Source: Timema cristinae
Taxonomy: Eukaryota; Arthropoda; Insecta; Phasmatodea; Timematidae
DNA: 64,000 nucleotides
Direction: 5' to 3'
Assembly (NCBI GenBank): GCA_039000515.1
Contig: JBCFYV010000100.1
Span: 24,501,769-24,565,768, forward strand
Positions 22,501 through 34,689 of this stretch are shown here, in pieces. How positions within the stretch are numbered: the first letter of the stretch is position 1; each line of letters opens with the position of its first letter. The notes under the pieces are model-generated. The model did no database searches. It saw only the letters and a program-made list of their open reading frames with translations, and was not told the DNA's origin. Both the position numbers and the translations under genes were made by a program.

Positions 22501-24209
22501 ACTTTTACTAGATATATTGTTTATTTGTAAAATTAATTCTTATTTTGTACTGACTCTTTCTTTGCCATTGTGTTATTAACCTTTTAATTACTAATTATTT
22601 TAAACACTTTTATTAAGGGGTACTGTGGAGACTTGTTGAGTTCTAAAATCTATTTTTATTTTTTATGTAAATAAAATAGATATTTTACATGTATAATCCA
22701 ATTTTCTTAGCAAGGGCCTTATGACAAGAACGTTACAAGATCTACTTTCACATATACATACATCACATTGAAGGATTTGCAGCTGTCACGTTTGATAGAC
22801 ATTATTAATAATTATAAATTAACACTATAAAATAGTAAAAAGTGATCGATGTTGATCTGATTGTTTTTTTCCTTTTTTCCTTTAAAGGCCCTTCTTATAA
22901 AAATTAGACTGTATTTAATCTTACCTAGAACATTTATAGTATTAATTCAAAGACTGTATATTTTTCATTGAAACAAACTTTTAAGTTATCTAAATTTTGT
23001 TGAAGACCACTTAATGTGTTAGATAACTAAAGTGTGATTACTAATGCTTGTAATTGAGGCACTAAAATAACTGTAGGCAATATTAATAAAACTGTAAATA
23101 GTATCACACTATAGACTCCAGATTTTTACAAGTTCATCGTTGCAATATAGAGAATGTTTGTGCATATTTCTTATTTTTTATGAAAAGATATATATCAATG
23201 AAGTGATACTGTAGAAATAAATTTTAAAAAAAAGTTTTGAAAAGTGAAAACATTGAAATATAGTTGTGAATAAATCAATGACCCTGTTTTCAAATATAAA
23301 AATTGACTTAATACTGGTTGTAAACTATCAGTTATAACAGTTCATACAATTTAACCTGTTTACCTATTGTGACTTAAAATAAAATTGTACTCACCAAAAT
23401 CCACCCTCACTGCTGTAACAAAAGATGAAATAATAATTTATAAAATATTTTGTCGTTAAAACCAACTTGGGTTGTTGCCAGGGCAAGTCTGGCTTGTGGA
23501 CTCATGCATATGAGGAACCACACACAAACTAATGTAACTAACTTATCTATGTTTATTGGTTTAGAAGGCAACTATGATATTGAATGGGAGGAAACAGTTT
23601 CCTAGTACAGTCCTTTCAAGCATTACTTGGTTTGGAAACAATAACATTTTACCACATATTATTGTGACACTTTTTACGTGTTATGGAAAGAAAATATTCA
23701 TGTGAAGAAAATGAAAATATTTTGTTTGTACCTTATACCATTAGTTTTAGCTCTTCCTTTTATTGAACATTTTCCGCTGTATTTATACAACGGTCATGAA
23801 GCTCAAAAAATTTTCAATAACTTTTTCTGGCTGGCGAAGATGTGAATGCTATCTTACAGTTGCTTATTATTTTTAAGTTATTCTTAAGTTAAGTACAGTA
23901 AAATTAAGAGTTGGTATACTTAAATCTTTGAATCCTATGGTATTCAAGAGATTACATATTTAAAAAAATCTTAAATACATAGGTCATTTACTTGAAATTG
24001 TTTATATTTGAAATTGTTAGAATGTGTGATTATTTCAATTTATTATCTGAAATACATTAAAAACTGATGTAAAACTGCTACTAGTTTGGCATTAAGTATG
24101 GTGCATAGTGCTCGTGTTAAACTGTAGTTTATCTTATGGTTTTAACAGGAGTTTAAGTTTGGCAAAGTCAGCAAAAATGTGCAATAGATAGAAGGGACAT
24201 AAAAACAAG

Positions 24210-24796
24210 CTTTGGATATTGAAGGAATAACGTAACGAGCTGTGGGTATTGAAGGAATAACATAACGAGCTGTGGGTATTGAAGGAATAACATAACGAGC
24301 TGTGGGTATTGAAGGAATAACGTAACGAGCTGTGGGTATTGAAGGAATAACGTAACGAGCTGTGGGTATTGAAGGAATAACATAACGAGCTGTGGGTATT
24401 GAAGGAATAACGTAACGAGCTGTGGGTATTGAAGGAATAACGTAACGAGCTGTGGGTATTGAAGGAATAATGTAACGAGCTGTGGGTATTGAAGGAATAA
24501 CTTAACGAGCTGTGGGTATTGAAGGAATAACATAACGAGCTGTGGGTATTGAAGGAATAACATAACGAGCTGTGGGTATTGAAGGAATAACGTAACGAGC
24601 TGTGGGTATTGAAGGAATAACGTAAGAGCTGTGGGTATTGAAGGAATAATGTAACGAGCTGTGGGTATTGAAGGAATAACTAACGAGCTGTGGGTATTGA
24701 AGGAATAACATAACGAGCTGTGGTATTGAAGGAATAACATAACGAGCTGTGGGTATTGAAGGAATAACATAAAAGCTGTGGGTATTGAAGGTGGTA
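24210..24796. repeat. 30-bp minisatellite
   Basis: About 20 units of 30 bp have the core GCTGTGGGTATTGAAGGA followed by ATAAC(G/A)TAACGA. Units are nearly identical from 24240 to 24600, and single-base deletions appear after 24625. Degenerate units with TATTGAAGG continue to about 24890. Because 30 is a multiple of three, a long repetitive open frame appears on the minus strand (24168-24770), which I treat as a by-product. Confidence 0.92.
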
Positions 24797-25499
24797 AAAA
24801 CTAGTTGGCGATATTGAAGGAATATCCTAAATCGCTATGTATATTGAAGAGTTGTCAAAGATAGTTGTGGATATTGAAGGGTTGTCAACACTTTATACAT
24901 ACAGCGAGAGTTAGCAATGAAGGATAAAACTTTTTCTTTGTATTTCTTCCTTTGCTTTTCTATATATTCTCCTTCACCAAACCAAAGTTTAGGTGGGAAG
25001 GAATAGCTACAATAAGATGTACAAAGAATATACTAAGGTAATATAAGCATATTATTAGAGTGGATGAGGGAAGACAAGGTTGCGACACACCTGTAAAAGC
25101 GATAGAAAAAACGGAGAATTTTTTTGGTCTGTGAAAAAAACTAGACGTGACAGGTGATTTCACAAAAAAAACTAAAAATATGATGCTATATTTTTGAATT
25201 TGTTACACTTAACTGCAAGATTTAAAATAGCATGTCCTTCCATTGACAAAATAAGTATAATTATTCAATCACATTTATCTCCTTTCCCCTTTTTTTCTTC
25301 TCCTTGAAACTTTTTGTAGGGTAATGACATGACTTAACAATAGTCAATTTTTTAAAACAACTTAATTTTTTACAATTAAAGTGCCAGCTAAAATAACAAT
25401 TCTTTCTAGAAGATCTTGAAAATAAATGGAATTTTGAATTAAGAAATTAGTAGCAACACTGGTAAACTTCTTAAGAAGATGAGTGAAAGAAAAAAGTCG

Positions 25500-26105
25500 A
25501 CGCAGTAAAATTTTAAGAAATAAGCATCATCTTGTACTGCTTCCAGTCACCCCAGGTCAACTTCGTAAAACTCCTCTAACATCCTCTGTTCTTCTATCAT
25601 TCTGCTTCCCTCACGGATATTCTTGCGACTATTTGTTCTTTTCCCTTCTTTCTTGGTGTCTCTTGCAGCCTTTTCCTCCATTGTCCATGGTTCTGTTGTA
25701 CACGTAACTATGGGTACAAAGTATGCCCTATATAACACTGCTTTACACCCAAAGGGCACTTCTCTTGTTTATAACAGGTATTTCGCGCACCTGTGAATCA
25801 CCACCTCTTATCATTAAATTTTCTTTCCTCTCACCCTTACCCCAATTACTCTTCCAAGATACTTTACACTATATACATCTTCCACATCTACTCCATCTAA
25901 CAGTATACTTTTTAAAAGTATTTATTTATTTTTGTAACACTAAATTTAATTTCACCATCTTTTGACTCACTCATTTTCATCTTATACCTATTCCTATATT
26001 TTCTCTTCCTTTTCCCCCCATGCCATAAAGTCATCAGCAAGTATCATTGCTTTAATTCTCTCGTTCCTCGGCTTTCCCGCCACTCTATTCATGACCAGAG
26101 GTGTA
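25500..26105 (-). pseudogene. Decayed non-LTR retrotransposon RT fragment
   Basis: Read on the minus strand from 26105 down, the frames give MNRVAGKPRNERIKAMI, then LADDFMAWGEKEE (the catalytic xADD box of reverse transcriptase), then LLDGVDVEDVYSVKYLGRVIG. Next comes FVPIVTCTTEPWTMEE, the region equivalent to ETWTL. Frameshifts and stops separate the blocks. It belongs to the same broad type as the fragment at 38010-39770, which also has an ADD box followed by W. Confidence 0.75.
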
Positions 26106-26149
26106 TATTTGAATGAGTAGTGAAACACAGCGGCCCGCCATCCATTCAT

Positions 26150-26405
26150 CCATTACTGTTTACAATGATCGGGCTCAGTTTTTTATTCAAGCCATGTATT
26201 TTTCCACTACCGGTTTCTAGACCTGTCGTAGCTTCATATGCCTTATAATCTAACTTAAGACTAGGACAAGAACAACATCCAGACCCCGGTTGTTAATTTA
26301 TCAATGTGAAAGGGAAAGCCCACATTCACTAACGATAACTTTGTCGGCCATGCCGGGAATCAAACTCGGGTGTCTTAGCTCAGTAGACAGACACGCTGAT
26401 AGAAT
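26150..26405 (-). repeat. SINE-D copy with tRNA-like head
   Basis: On the minus strand the head reads GTCTACTGAGCTAAGACACC, GAGTTTGATTCCCGGC. The body is shared with 21635-21815 (TTCCCTTTCACATTGATAAA, CTGGATGTTGTTC, GCTACGACAGG), ending in TGAATAAAAAACTGAGCC. The B-box-like GTTTGATTCCC supports a tRNA-derived origin. Confidence 0.65.
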
Positions 26406-26499
26406 TTTCCCTTACTTGACTTTATTTCTTAATTGGAACCACTCACAAATGCTTGGTTTGCCCTCCCATTTCCTCATACCCCCCACTCCTGCTTAGGGT

Positions 26500-28110
26500 G
26501 CATCAATGCTATACAGTTAGTCAATTTTTGAAACAAAACTTAGGGTTGTTTCAAATATTATTTTTAGGTGACATAAAACAAATCACAAGTCCTTCTAGAC
26601 TAAATAGTTAAATTAGACAATAAAAACTTCAAGACAATACAGAACTCGTTGAAGGAATTGCTATTTTTCAGTGTTCCAGCTTTATAGTTTATTTTTTACG
26701 CCATATATATAAAGTCCCCTTTTAAGCAACATCACAGATGTTAAAATTCTTATGTAATTCAATAATTTAACACATAATGTGCTTGTTATTTGTATTTTCT
26801 GTGGTACTTACTAAAAATAACTTTATTTTATTCTTTTGTAATATGTAGACAATTTCTGGTCCAAATGAATGAAGTTAATAGTTTGACAAGAAATAAATGC
26901 AGAAAAATTAATATTGTATAATTTTTAATGCAGGTGTGCTTGAAAATGTAACCAACACACAGTATTGTTGGGAAAAAATTATTAGTTTTATAATATAAAA
27001 TATAAAGTTTCAAACAGGAGAAGCACATAGATAGCTTTGATTGGGAGAGATGGAAAAAAAAAATCCATTAGTAATTAATATGCACTTAACAAAATATTAG
27101 GCAAGCTTTGCTCAGATCCAACCATTGTTATATAATCTAAAAATACTTTTTAGGGGAAACTAATAAGTAGTAAAATAAAACTTCTTGAATAGCGAGCTGC
27201 TAGAATATAGTTTGGGTATGCCTTTATTTCCCCCCTCCCTTTAACAAGTTTTCTTTTGGTTACGATGTTCACTTATTTTTTTACTTATATCCTATAGCAA
27301 ATTTGTTTTTTAACACTATATTTGGCTAGTGGTTACATTTCAAGCATCCTTATATCTAAGCCCTATCGTCTGATATTGGGTTCAAATTCACTAATCAACA
27401 CTTTATTAAGTTTACTTGCTTGTTGAATTAATTATTTCTTCTGTCATTAATTTCATTCTATTTCAATAATGATAGCACAACTTGCATTTAGTTTATGATA
27501 ATTATTGAAAATAAGTTATGGATTGCATAATTTTTCTTATTAAGTCATTTGCTTTCATTTGTTTACTTTGTGCATTTATTAGTTATAAGAATAGTATTGT
27601 AATGCTTATTTTATTATTTTGTTCCTTATATTTGTGCCAAAATGTTCTTCCTAAAAATTATTGACCAACAGCCTCTTATAGATTTTATTTTAATTAAATC
27701 TGGTTTTTAAAATACAATTCTTTTTAATATACAGGGATGGAAAGTATAGTTTTCTGGTTAAAAAATCATCATCGAATTGAACTAAACAAAATAATTTAAT
27801 GTCACAGGGAAAATATTGATAATTTGAAGAATCAAGAGGGCTATTTTTTTATGGTTTTTAAAATCACTCCAAGGCCCAAGTAGTTATAAGGTTAGCTGCT
27901 TTCTTATTTGTCCATACATAAAATGGGAGAAAGTTGCCAAATATAATAATTTTAAGAGGTCATTTTATATTTTTAAATCATGGAGGATAGGGCGCGTTTT
28001 CAATTTTATGTGCCCAAAAGCCAATTTAAATTGTTAAAATTAAATTGCAAGCTACATATTTTAGTACAGTTACAAATAACTTTACTGATCCTCAAAGCAA
28101 CGCCTAAAAC
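26500..28110. other. AT-rich intergenic stretch
   Basis: I see no gene, repeat family or conserved motif here. The open frames are short and of random composition. Confidence 0.5.
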
Positions 28111-28114
28111 AATT

Positions 28115-28377
28115 ATACAGTAGAACTCTTTTAATTTGAAGTCCAAGGGATATCTAAAAAAATTAAAATATCCAAAATTCGAATGAACTGTTTTTTAAAG
28201 TATCTAAGCAGCTGATACACTATAAATCAATAACCTCAAAATATGCTATATATAACCACATATTTGATACATGCCATATAAAACACACAGTATATACATT
28301 CATGAAAAAAACAAGAAAATAAGTACAAACTTGAAAAATTCTAAAATTCAGATTAAATGTTATTTTTTACCTTTGAT
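28115..28377 (+). mobile_element. Pogo/Tigger-like element end, interrupted by a piggyBac-like insertion
   Basis: It starts TACAGTAGAACTCTTTTAAT, similar in form to pogo/Tigger termini (CAGTAGAAC, TA target). A related sequence begins TACAGTATAACTTTTTTAAT at 43090. A degraded opposite end may be the CAATGTCGAATTAGG at 29360-29375, beyond the piggyBac-like element. Assignment rests on the terminal motif only. Confidence 0.4.
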
Positions 28378-28381
28378 TTAA

Positions 28382-29348
28382 CCCTTTTAGTGCAACGAGC
28401 CAATCTGATCAGCTCTGCCTACCATAGTTAAAAGTGCCAGAGCCGATGAGATCGGCGCTCCAGATTAGAGCTAGTTATCGCTTTATCTTATAGATAGTGT
28501 AGTAGTGCCATTATCACCGGAAAGAGAACATTTACCTCTTATTTTATATAAGATTGGCAACAAAAATCAACCGTAAATAGTTGTTATTGAAACTGGGAGC
28601 TTAGTACATTTACAATGGGACGGTCACATACTCGATGTGCTGAGTGCAACACATATTTACTTATGATCTGCATAGTAAAACATAAGTATGGCTCACATTC
28701 ATACTGATGTGAACATTTTTCAAATGTACGGGTTAAATTGTTATGAGTTTAGAAAAATACACTATTCAGATTTTCATGTTATGTCGTCTGAATGAAAAGA
28801 TTTCTTTACCAATGTAAGTAAATAGGCGTAATGACTTTATAAATTTATATAATATATTTTTTTTAAATATGAAATTATTCACTATAAAAGTTTTTTTTGA
28901 AAACCACATTCATTATGTGTAGGCCTAAATATTTATTCATGAGATAAGCATTATAATAAATATTTATGTAATTACTATTTATAATCATATATATATTCAA
29001 AACTTCATTTTCTTGTATAAAACTAAATTTACTACAACAAAATAATATTGAAATGTATATATAATATTTTTTTAAACATGTTAATTAGCATTAGTTTTAA
29101 AGAAAATTGAAAATAAAAAAATAGAATTGAAATAATTTTAATTAAATTGTATTAATTTATTATTATTAAAGAACAGTACATACCAATTAAAATGATAGAC
29201 AAATCAAAATAATCGCTTCATAAATAAAGGTTTGGCGAATTTTCTTGCAAACCCTTACAAAAATGAGGAAATAGCTATGACATTTATCACACACAAAACC
29301 TAGCACTCTTTGTGTGTGAATTCTGGAATAGTCGTGGCACTAAAAGGG
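28382..29348. mobile_element. Non-autonomous piggyBac-like element
   Basis: The ends are CCCTTTTAGTGCAACGA on the left and, read inward from the right, CCCTTTTAGTGCCACGA, so 16 of 17 bases match. The left flank is TTAA (28378-28381) and the right flank TTCA (29349-29352), a TTAA target with one substitution. CCC-starting ends and TTAA duplication are the hallmark of piggyBac. The 967-bp interior is very AT-rich and has no transposase. A subterminal GTTAAAAGTGCC near 28430 repeats part of the terminus in inverted order. Confidence 0.75.
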
Positions 29349-30366
29349 TTCAAATAACCAATGTCGAATTAGGCAGATCCTATAATATTTGGAAGAAGGT
29401 AGCTTCTTCCAAATATAATACAATTACCCCATAAAGCGAAAAAAGGTTTTCATCATAGAGATGTATCATGTATATTCAATCCAATGTCATTTCCTGTGTT
29501 TGTCCTTCATGTTAGTCCTTTTACATTTTTCTGTCTAAGTGTGGTATTATTCTTTCCAAACTTCATTTTTCTCCCCTCTTGTGTTTTTTAGTTTGATCTT
29601 TTAGTAAGTTCTGTAGCGTTTCACACTTCCACCTGATGAGTTCCGATAGAATGAAACCTAGGTTGGGGGACTTGGCGGTAACAATGGAATTTCTTCAAGA
29701 GGGAGCCATTATTACCTCTCTGTCCAGTGGCAACAATATAAAGTGTAAACTGTGTTGTTCTTTTTCTTGTAAAAGCCATATTGTTTTTGTTCCTTTTATA
29801 TGTTTGTGTTAGTAATGCATTTTTACTACAACGCAGTAGTTAACATAATATATGTATTTAAAAGAACAATGCAGTCTTTGCATTTAGTATAGTTTGTTTG
29901 GTAATTGAAAATTCCCTGCAAATGTTAGCTATTGTGACACCACACTTTCTATTTATTTATTTTTTCAATGATTTTTAGTTGTGGTACTTAAACTAAGATA
30001 ATTTAGTTTTTTTTTTTTTGTGGTACCATTGTGAACGGGCCTAGTACAGTAAAGATGCCAAAATAAATACACATAAAACACTAGCCACAACTATATACAC
30101 ACTTATCAAAGTACTGAACACAAAACAAACCTAATGCTCTAGGAATAGCAAATAAACAAAGCAGCAGACAAACTTAATGCAACAAATGGGGATAACAAAG
30201 CATTTCTCCTGACACAAATTCTTGGATTTTATGAACTTGTTGACACTAACCTTGTAATCGTAAATTACACTAAGCTCTTTGGTTAGTCCCAAGTACATAA
30301 AATTGAGGGTATACTGTATTTGTTAAAATAAAAACTATAAAGTTATGTGCTGTGTTTTATCTAGAC

Positions 30367-30835
30367 CAGTGATTCTCAACCTTTTTCGATTGGTAGATAA
30401 TCAAATCACCCCACCGCCCTTACTTTTGGGATAGTTACTAAACTTTTTGTTCTAGTTTTGTTTATTGGTTAATTTTTATTTAGTGCAAAAATCAATCTAA
30501 CCCTGGCAAGTGCTACTAAAGAAATTACTAAAAATTAGTGTGATGATTAACATTGCAATTACTGTAATGTTAAATGAAGATGGTGAGAAATAATAATAAC
30601 TGGGTGGCCAAAAACAAGGTTTGCGAGCGTTAAAATAAACACTGGTCACCTGCCTAAAAGATGAATTCCAACTGATAGGCTGTGGTGCGAATACTGAAAG
30701 AAAAAATTATCTTACTTTGAAAACAGCATTGAAATAAAAAAAACTTCTTTTCTTAGCTGATTTTTAACATTATTTTTTAACTGTTCCATGCCCTCCCCTG
30801 GAAGTGCTTCACAACCTCCAAGTTAAGAATCACTG
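30367..30835. mobile_element. Non-autonomous hAT element
   Basis: The ends are CAGTGATTCTCAAC and, inward from the right, CAGTGATTCTTAAC (13 of 14 match). They are flanked by ATCTAGAC (30359-30366) and ATCTAAAC (30836-30843), an 8-bp TSD with one change. CAGTG.TTCTCAACC termini are classical for Charlie-like hAT elements. The 469-bp interior has no transposase. Confidence 0.85.
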
Positions 30836-31052
30836 ATCTAAACAACCGGATTTTCCATTTATTTTTTAGATTATACTTTATCTACATTTATTGTTGGTTT
30901 ACATTGTTAAAGTCAAAAGAAAGACCTCTGAACAATAAAATAATCCATGTATTTATGTAATTTAGTAAAAATTTAAACATAGATATTTTTTGGTTTATAT
31001 ATGCTGTATAATATTTCCTTCTATTTTATCCTCAACTATCTTTATATTACGT

Positions 31053-31397
31053 CAGGGGTCGGCAACAGGTAGATCTTGCAGCAATTTTCAGTCAATCGCA
31101 TAAGAAAACTACATTTTCATGAAAAGGTGAGGTTACATTGCATTATTCCTCTGTGGTACAGCTTGTAACATAGGGACATAATGTAATCTGTCAAGGGAAG
31201 ACTTCTACCACTTAGGATAAACGGTATGTACATTTTATTTTTTTTACATAAAGGTAGAGACATAAGTATTGGAGAACATATTGAATTTAAGGAATTAAAT
31301 TTAATACAAGATAGAAAAAAAATTCAAGTAGAGTGTAGAAACAAAAGGGTGATAAATGTAAAAGTCGATCGAGGCTCAAAAAGGTTGGCGACCCCTG
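31053..31397. mobile_element. Second non-autonomous hAT element
   Basis: The ends are CAGGGGTCGGCAAC and, inward from the right, CAGGGGTCGCCAAC (13 of 14). They are flanked by TATTACGT (31045-31052) and TATTATGT (31398-31405), an 8-bp TSD with one change. The 345-bp interior is non-coding; the open frame at 31226-31483 runs through the element end and is not a gene. The different termini show it belongs to another hAT family than its neighbour at 30367. Confidence 0.85.
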
Positions 31398-31405
31398 TAT
31401 TATGT

Positions 31406-32890
31406 TATGCTTATCTTTGGTGTTTGTTCTCAACTGTCAAACATTTTCAGTATTACATTAACATGGGGCTATTTGTGTGCTAAATAATTTGACTGGTTGT
31501 GTTATATAATAAATAACCATGTTTAGTGAACTCCTACTGTGTAGGGAAGAAACTTTTAATTTACTTTTAAATACCGCTATTTATTTATATGAAGTCTATT
31601 TTTATGGTTGTTTTTCTTGTATTCTTACATATTTTATAGATATTTTGATTATTTCCCTAAGATTTAAAGACCATTAATGTTTTGTTCATGTCTATGACAC
31701 ACCAAACCATCTGAATTATTTATGGTAAATAAATGTTTACATAAAAGAGTTGTTGTGTTTCAGTGGTAAACTTATCATTTATCTTATCTATGATTCCACA
31801 ATACATCACCATAACCCCAAAATAATGTTACTCCTCTACTTTAGTTGCCCGAAGTAACATTACTAGAACCACTTGTCTTTAGATATGCACAATCGCAAAA
31901 TATTTATGAAACATTGACAATTTTATATCTAAAACTGAAATTTTGTAATATCCCATATTTTGAGCCCTTATTTTGTTTGAGATTCAAGAATAAGGTATTT
32001 TTTTTTTTTTTTTTTGTTTTTTTCGTGTAAAAGACAGCTAGCAAATTTCTCTACATACTTTATTCAAGGATGAGAGTGCACTTTTGAAGATTAATATTAA
32101 TAATTTTTTACTTTAACATGTTCAAGGGACTTTAAGGCAATTTAAAAAGTAAAACTTACCTAAACTAACTTACTGGGTGAACTAGACAGTTAACAAAGGA
32201 AAATGTCTACGTTTCTTTTCAATCCTTCAGAATCGTCGATTTGGCAGATTATCTCCAGTCAAACAAGTCTCACAATTTTTTAATGCGTTTTATGATGCCA
32301 CTGCCCAGTCAACCATAAGTTAAAGAACTAAGTGCCATCTCTTGTCATTAGCTCAAGAGAATCGCATTATGGGAGTCTCTGACATCACCTACAAGGGGAG
32401 GCTTTGAATGTATTCGAAGAGACAGCACCCGGGGCTTTCCAGTCGACACCTTTAAGTTCAACAAGTAGTAGGACATACAATTTACATCTCGTAAATTCTG
32501 TATAATTTGTACTTCCCTTTTATTAACAAGGTGTCATAAATTGAGTGAGACTAAAATAAAAGCTCAAGTAATATTCATAATGAATTAATTGTACATTTCT
32601 TTTTATAAACTGGATTGATAACCTTGTGCGTAGTGAGAGGAATAATTTGACCAGCACTTATTTAAGAGCGCTGAATAGGAAGGACGAGGCTCTACAAGAT
32701 GATGCCCAGAGAAAACCGTGCATCATTGTGCGTGGTATTAAAATGTAATAACCATGCAGGTTATAACAATTGGAGCCCACCCCATTGCGAGCACACCATG
32801 ATTAAGCCATCTCCGCAGTAATAACGCAGGGTATAGCAATTCTAACAAAATTGATAAATTAATACCAAAAAATCACAAATATAATGATTT
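31406..32890. other. Intergenic stretch without recognised features
   Basis: It holds a poly-T run near 31998-32022 and a modestly GC-richer part at about 32200-32480 and 32700-32830. Neither part resolves into a known family on either strand. Confidence 0.45.
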
Positions 32891-32999
32891 ATGGTAGACT
32901 GCAGTAAATTCTTGCAGAAACACATCCCAGAATATTTTTTCATGCGATTTAATGGGTTTCATGTAATTATAGGGGGACACATAAAAATTTATGGCGGGG

Positions 33000-33190
33000 A
33001 GTTTGAACCAGGATTGCTGCCCACTCCGCGTGGGCAGACTGTCGGAAGGAGTGGGTGTACTAGAGTTAGTACCGGTACTCTGGAGGGAACTGAGGTTTGG
33101 AGCAGACTGTGGGAGGGCAGGGAACTTGGAGAAGAGCCAGGTCAGGATTACGAGGGACTAGACAGGGTTACCCCGGCCCTCTGATCAAGG
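33000..33190. other. GC-rich block of unknown nature next to the Jockey-like remnant
   Basis: The base composition changes abruptly at about 33000. The block is open in one plus-strand frame (32891-33184) with no recognisable protein. On the minus strand it lies just past the presumed 3' end of the Jockey-like remnant, so it may be part of that element's 3' region or a separate GC-rich repeat. Confidence 0.35.
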
Positions 33191-33194
33191 ACCG

Positions 33195-33995
33195 GCTAGG
33201 ACAAAACATATTTCTTTATTGAACAGAACACTCGCAAGCACAACAGTGTTATATACATTTAACATAGAGAAATGAATCGATTAGTGTATTCCCCGCCTCA
33301 TCTCTACTCTAGAGTGAGGTGGTGTGGGAGGTGACCAAGCCACATTGGCCGCATTGATAGTGAATCTGACTGAAGATAATAACAAAATAATAATAATATA
33401 GATTATGAAAATAACGATAAAGTAGTTCTGGTTTTTAACTGTTTATGTATAGGAAAAAAGTGTTTTTGACCATAACTGACCAACCCACACAGGCTGGACT
33501 GAGCACCAGCCGGGAGGTCTCGCGGAGCACCGAAGCCGCTCCTAGTAAAGCCAGCCTCAGCCGTGGTCAGGAGCATTCGCTCATCGCCACAGACTACCTC
33601 CTGGGTCATCCATATCCGGTGGGGGGGTCCACCACACCGTCTCTGATGCGCCTGTGAACAAGAGCAGGGGGGTCGTAATCGCCGATGCCCTGTACGATCG
33701 CATTAGGACTGACCTGCGCTCGTGAGAAAAAGTCACTGCCAACCCGCGGATGATCACGTCCAAGGATTGGAGGCCAGACAAGTCTAGCAGGACGAGGGGG
33801 AGGGGGAATCCGAGCATCAACCTTAAAAATAGGCGATACACCGCTCGGAGCGAGGAGAAGCAGTAGCGGGTGAGGTAAGCCCAGGCAGGGGCGGCGTAGA
33901 GCAGGAGGGACATAATACAAGCCTGGAACAATCTAATTTTGTGGCCGTGGCTGAGCGCAGGAGGGGTCCAGTCCTAACATGACTCCCCTCGCTCT
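33195..33995 (-). pseudogene. Jockey-like non-LTR retrotransposon, 3' remnant copy 1
   Basis: On the minus strand the sequence reads LFQACIMSLLLYAAPAWAYL, then FLRLMLGFPLP, then IIRGLAVTFSHERR and, in another frame, IVQGIGDYDPPALVHRRIRDG. YAAPAWA and LR..LG.P are typical of the region after the reverse transcriptase in Jockey-clade elements. An AATAAA-containing 3' segment follows down to about 33195. Frameshifts split the coding region. The base composition is much more GC-rich than the surroundings. It is truncated on its 5' side near 33995. Confidence 0.8.
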
Positions 33996-34034
33996 TCCTG
34001 CAGACGCTCTCAGGTTTGAGTCCCAGTTGCAGCG

Positions 34035-34262
34035 ATGGTCTCTATTGTATGTCAGCTGATGCATTCAACTTTTGATTCTCATTTTGATAATACGTTTGAA
34101 GATGTCTTAAGAAATTATATTAACCAGCTAACTAAAAATTTGCTCAACTTTGATGAACCTCAAGAGATTCAGAGTTATAATGAAGAAAAAAAAGTCTTTA
34201 ATCCTGATGTTGAAACAGACATGGAAGAGACTTTGATTGAACCACTAAACCAAAATCAATGA
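34035..34262 (+). CDS. Unidentified open frame between two Jockey-like copies
   Basis: The 75-codon open frame encodes an acidic chain with FEDVLRNYINQLTKNLLNF and ETDMEETLIEPLNQNQ, ending at a TGA. I do not recognise the family. Its codon and residue composition looks more protein-like than the surrounding DNA. It starts right at the edge of the Jockey-like remnant and has no visible acceptor or poly-A signal, so it could be the C-terminus of a decayed transposase or a retroposed gene piece. Chance is also possible. Confidence 0.3.
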   Translation: MVSIVCQLMHSTFDSHFDNTFEDVLRNYINQLTKNLLNFDEPQEIQSYNEEKKVFNPDVETDMEETLIEPLNQNQ

Positions 34263-34689
34263 CTTGCGTGTGATGCAAATGCTATTACAAAGTGAAACTT
34301 TTCTCCAAAAGCAATATTTGTATTGACAACCCAGGTGGCAATAAAAAACTTACCTCTATAACACAAGAGTAATTGGTGACAGGGGTGAAACTGTTTTACC
34401 TGTCACTTTCACAATAATTGCTCGACTTTTTCTTAAACGGTAGCAAAACTGCTCGTTCTCACTTTGGCATTCCAATTAATGTTGTTGAGTCTATTAATTA
34501 ATGTTTTTTTCGCCTGTCACTGCTGCTTAAAACTAATTTTTAATGGGACTTGTATATAATGTAATTTTTTAGTTTCATTAGGATTTTTATTTCTCACTTA
34601 ATATCTATTTACATACATTATACAAAACACAAAATTGAACTAATAATTTTTTCCCAACCCCTTGGGGTTCTTAAAAACAACATTAATAA

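Larger units (their letters stand above)
18289..24190. other. 3' flank of gene 1 and intergenic DNA
   Basis: The 3' untranslated region of gene 1 must start at 18289, but its end is not clear. Beyond that the stretch contains dispersed repeat R2 (19695-20375), a SINE-D copy (21635-21815), a SINE-B copy (22250-22500) and AT-rich sequence. A right-end-like piece with CGAGTTTTACAGCCCTA near 21167-21190 resembles the hAT ends at 53 kb, but no partner end was found. Confidence 0.5.

Noticed and set aside
24168..24770. 200-codon open frame on the minus strand
   Set aside because: It is produced by a 30-bp tandem repeat whose period is divisible by three; there is no start context, promoter or non-repetitive coding part.
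32891..33184. 97-codon plus-strand frame in the GC-rich block
   Set aside because: No recognisable domain; it is probably element-derived sequence beside the Jockey-like remnant, read on the opposite strand.
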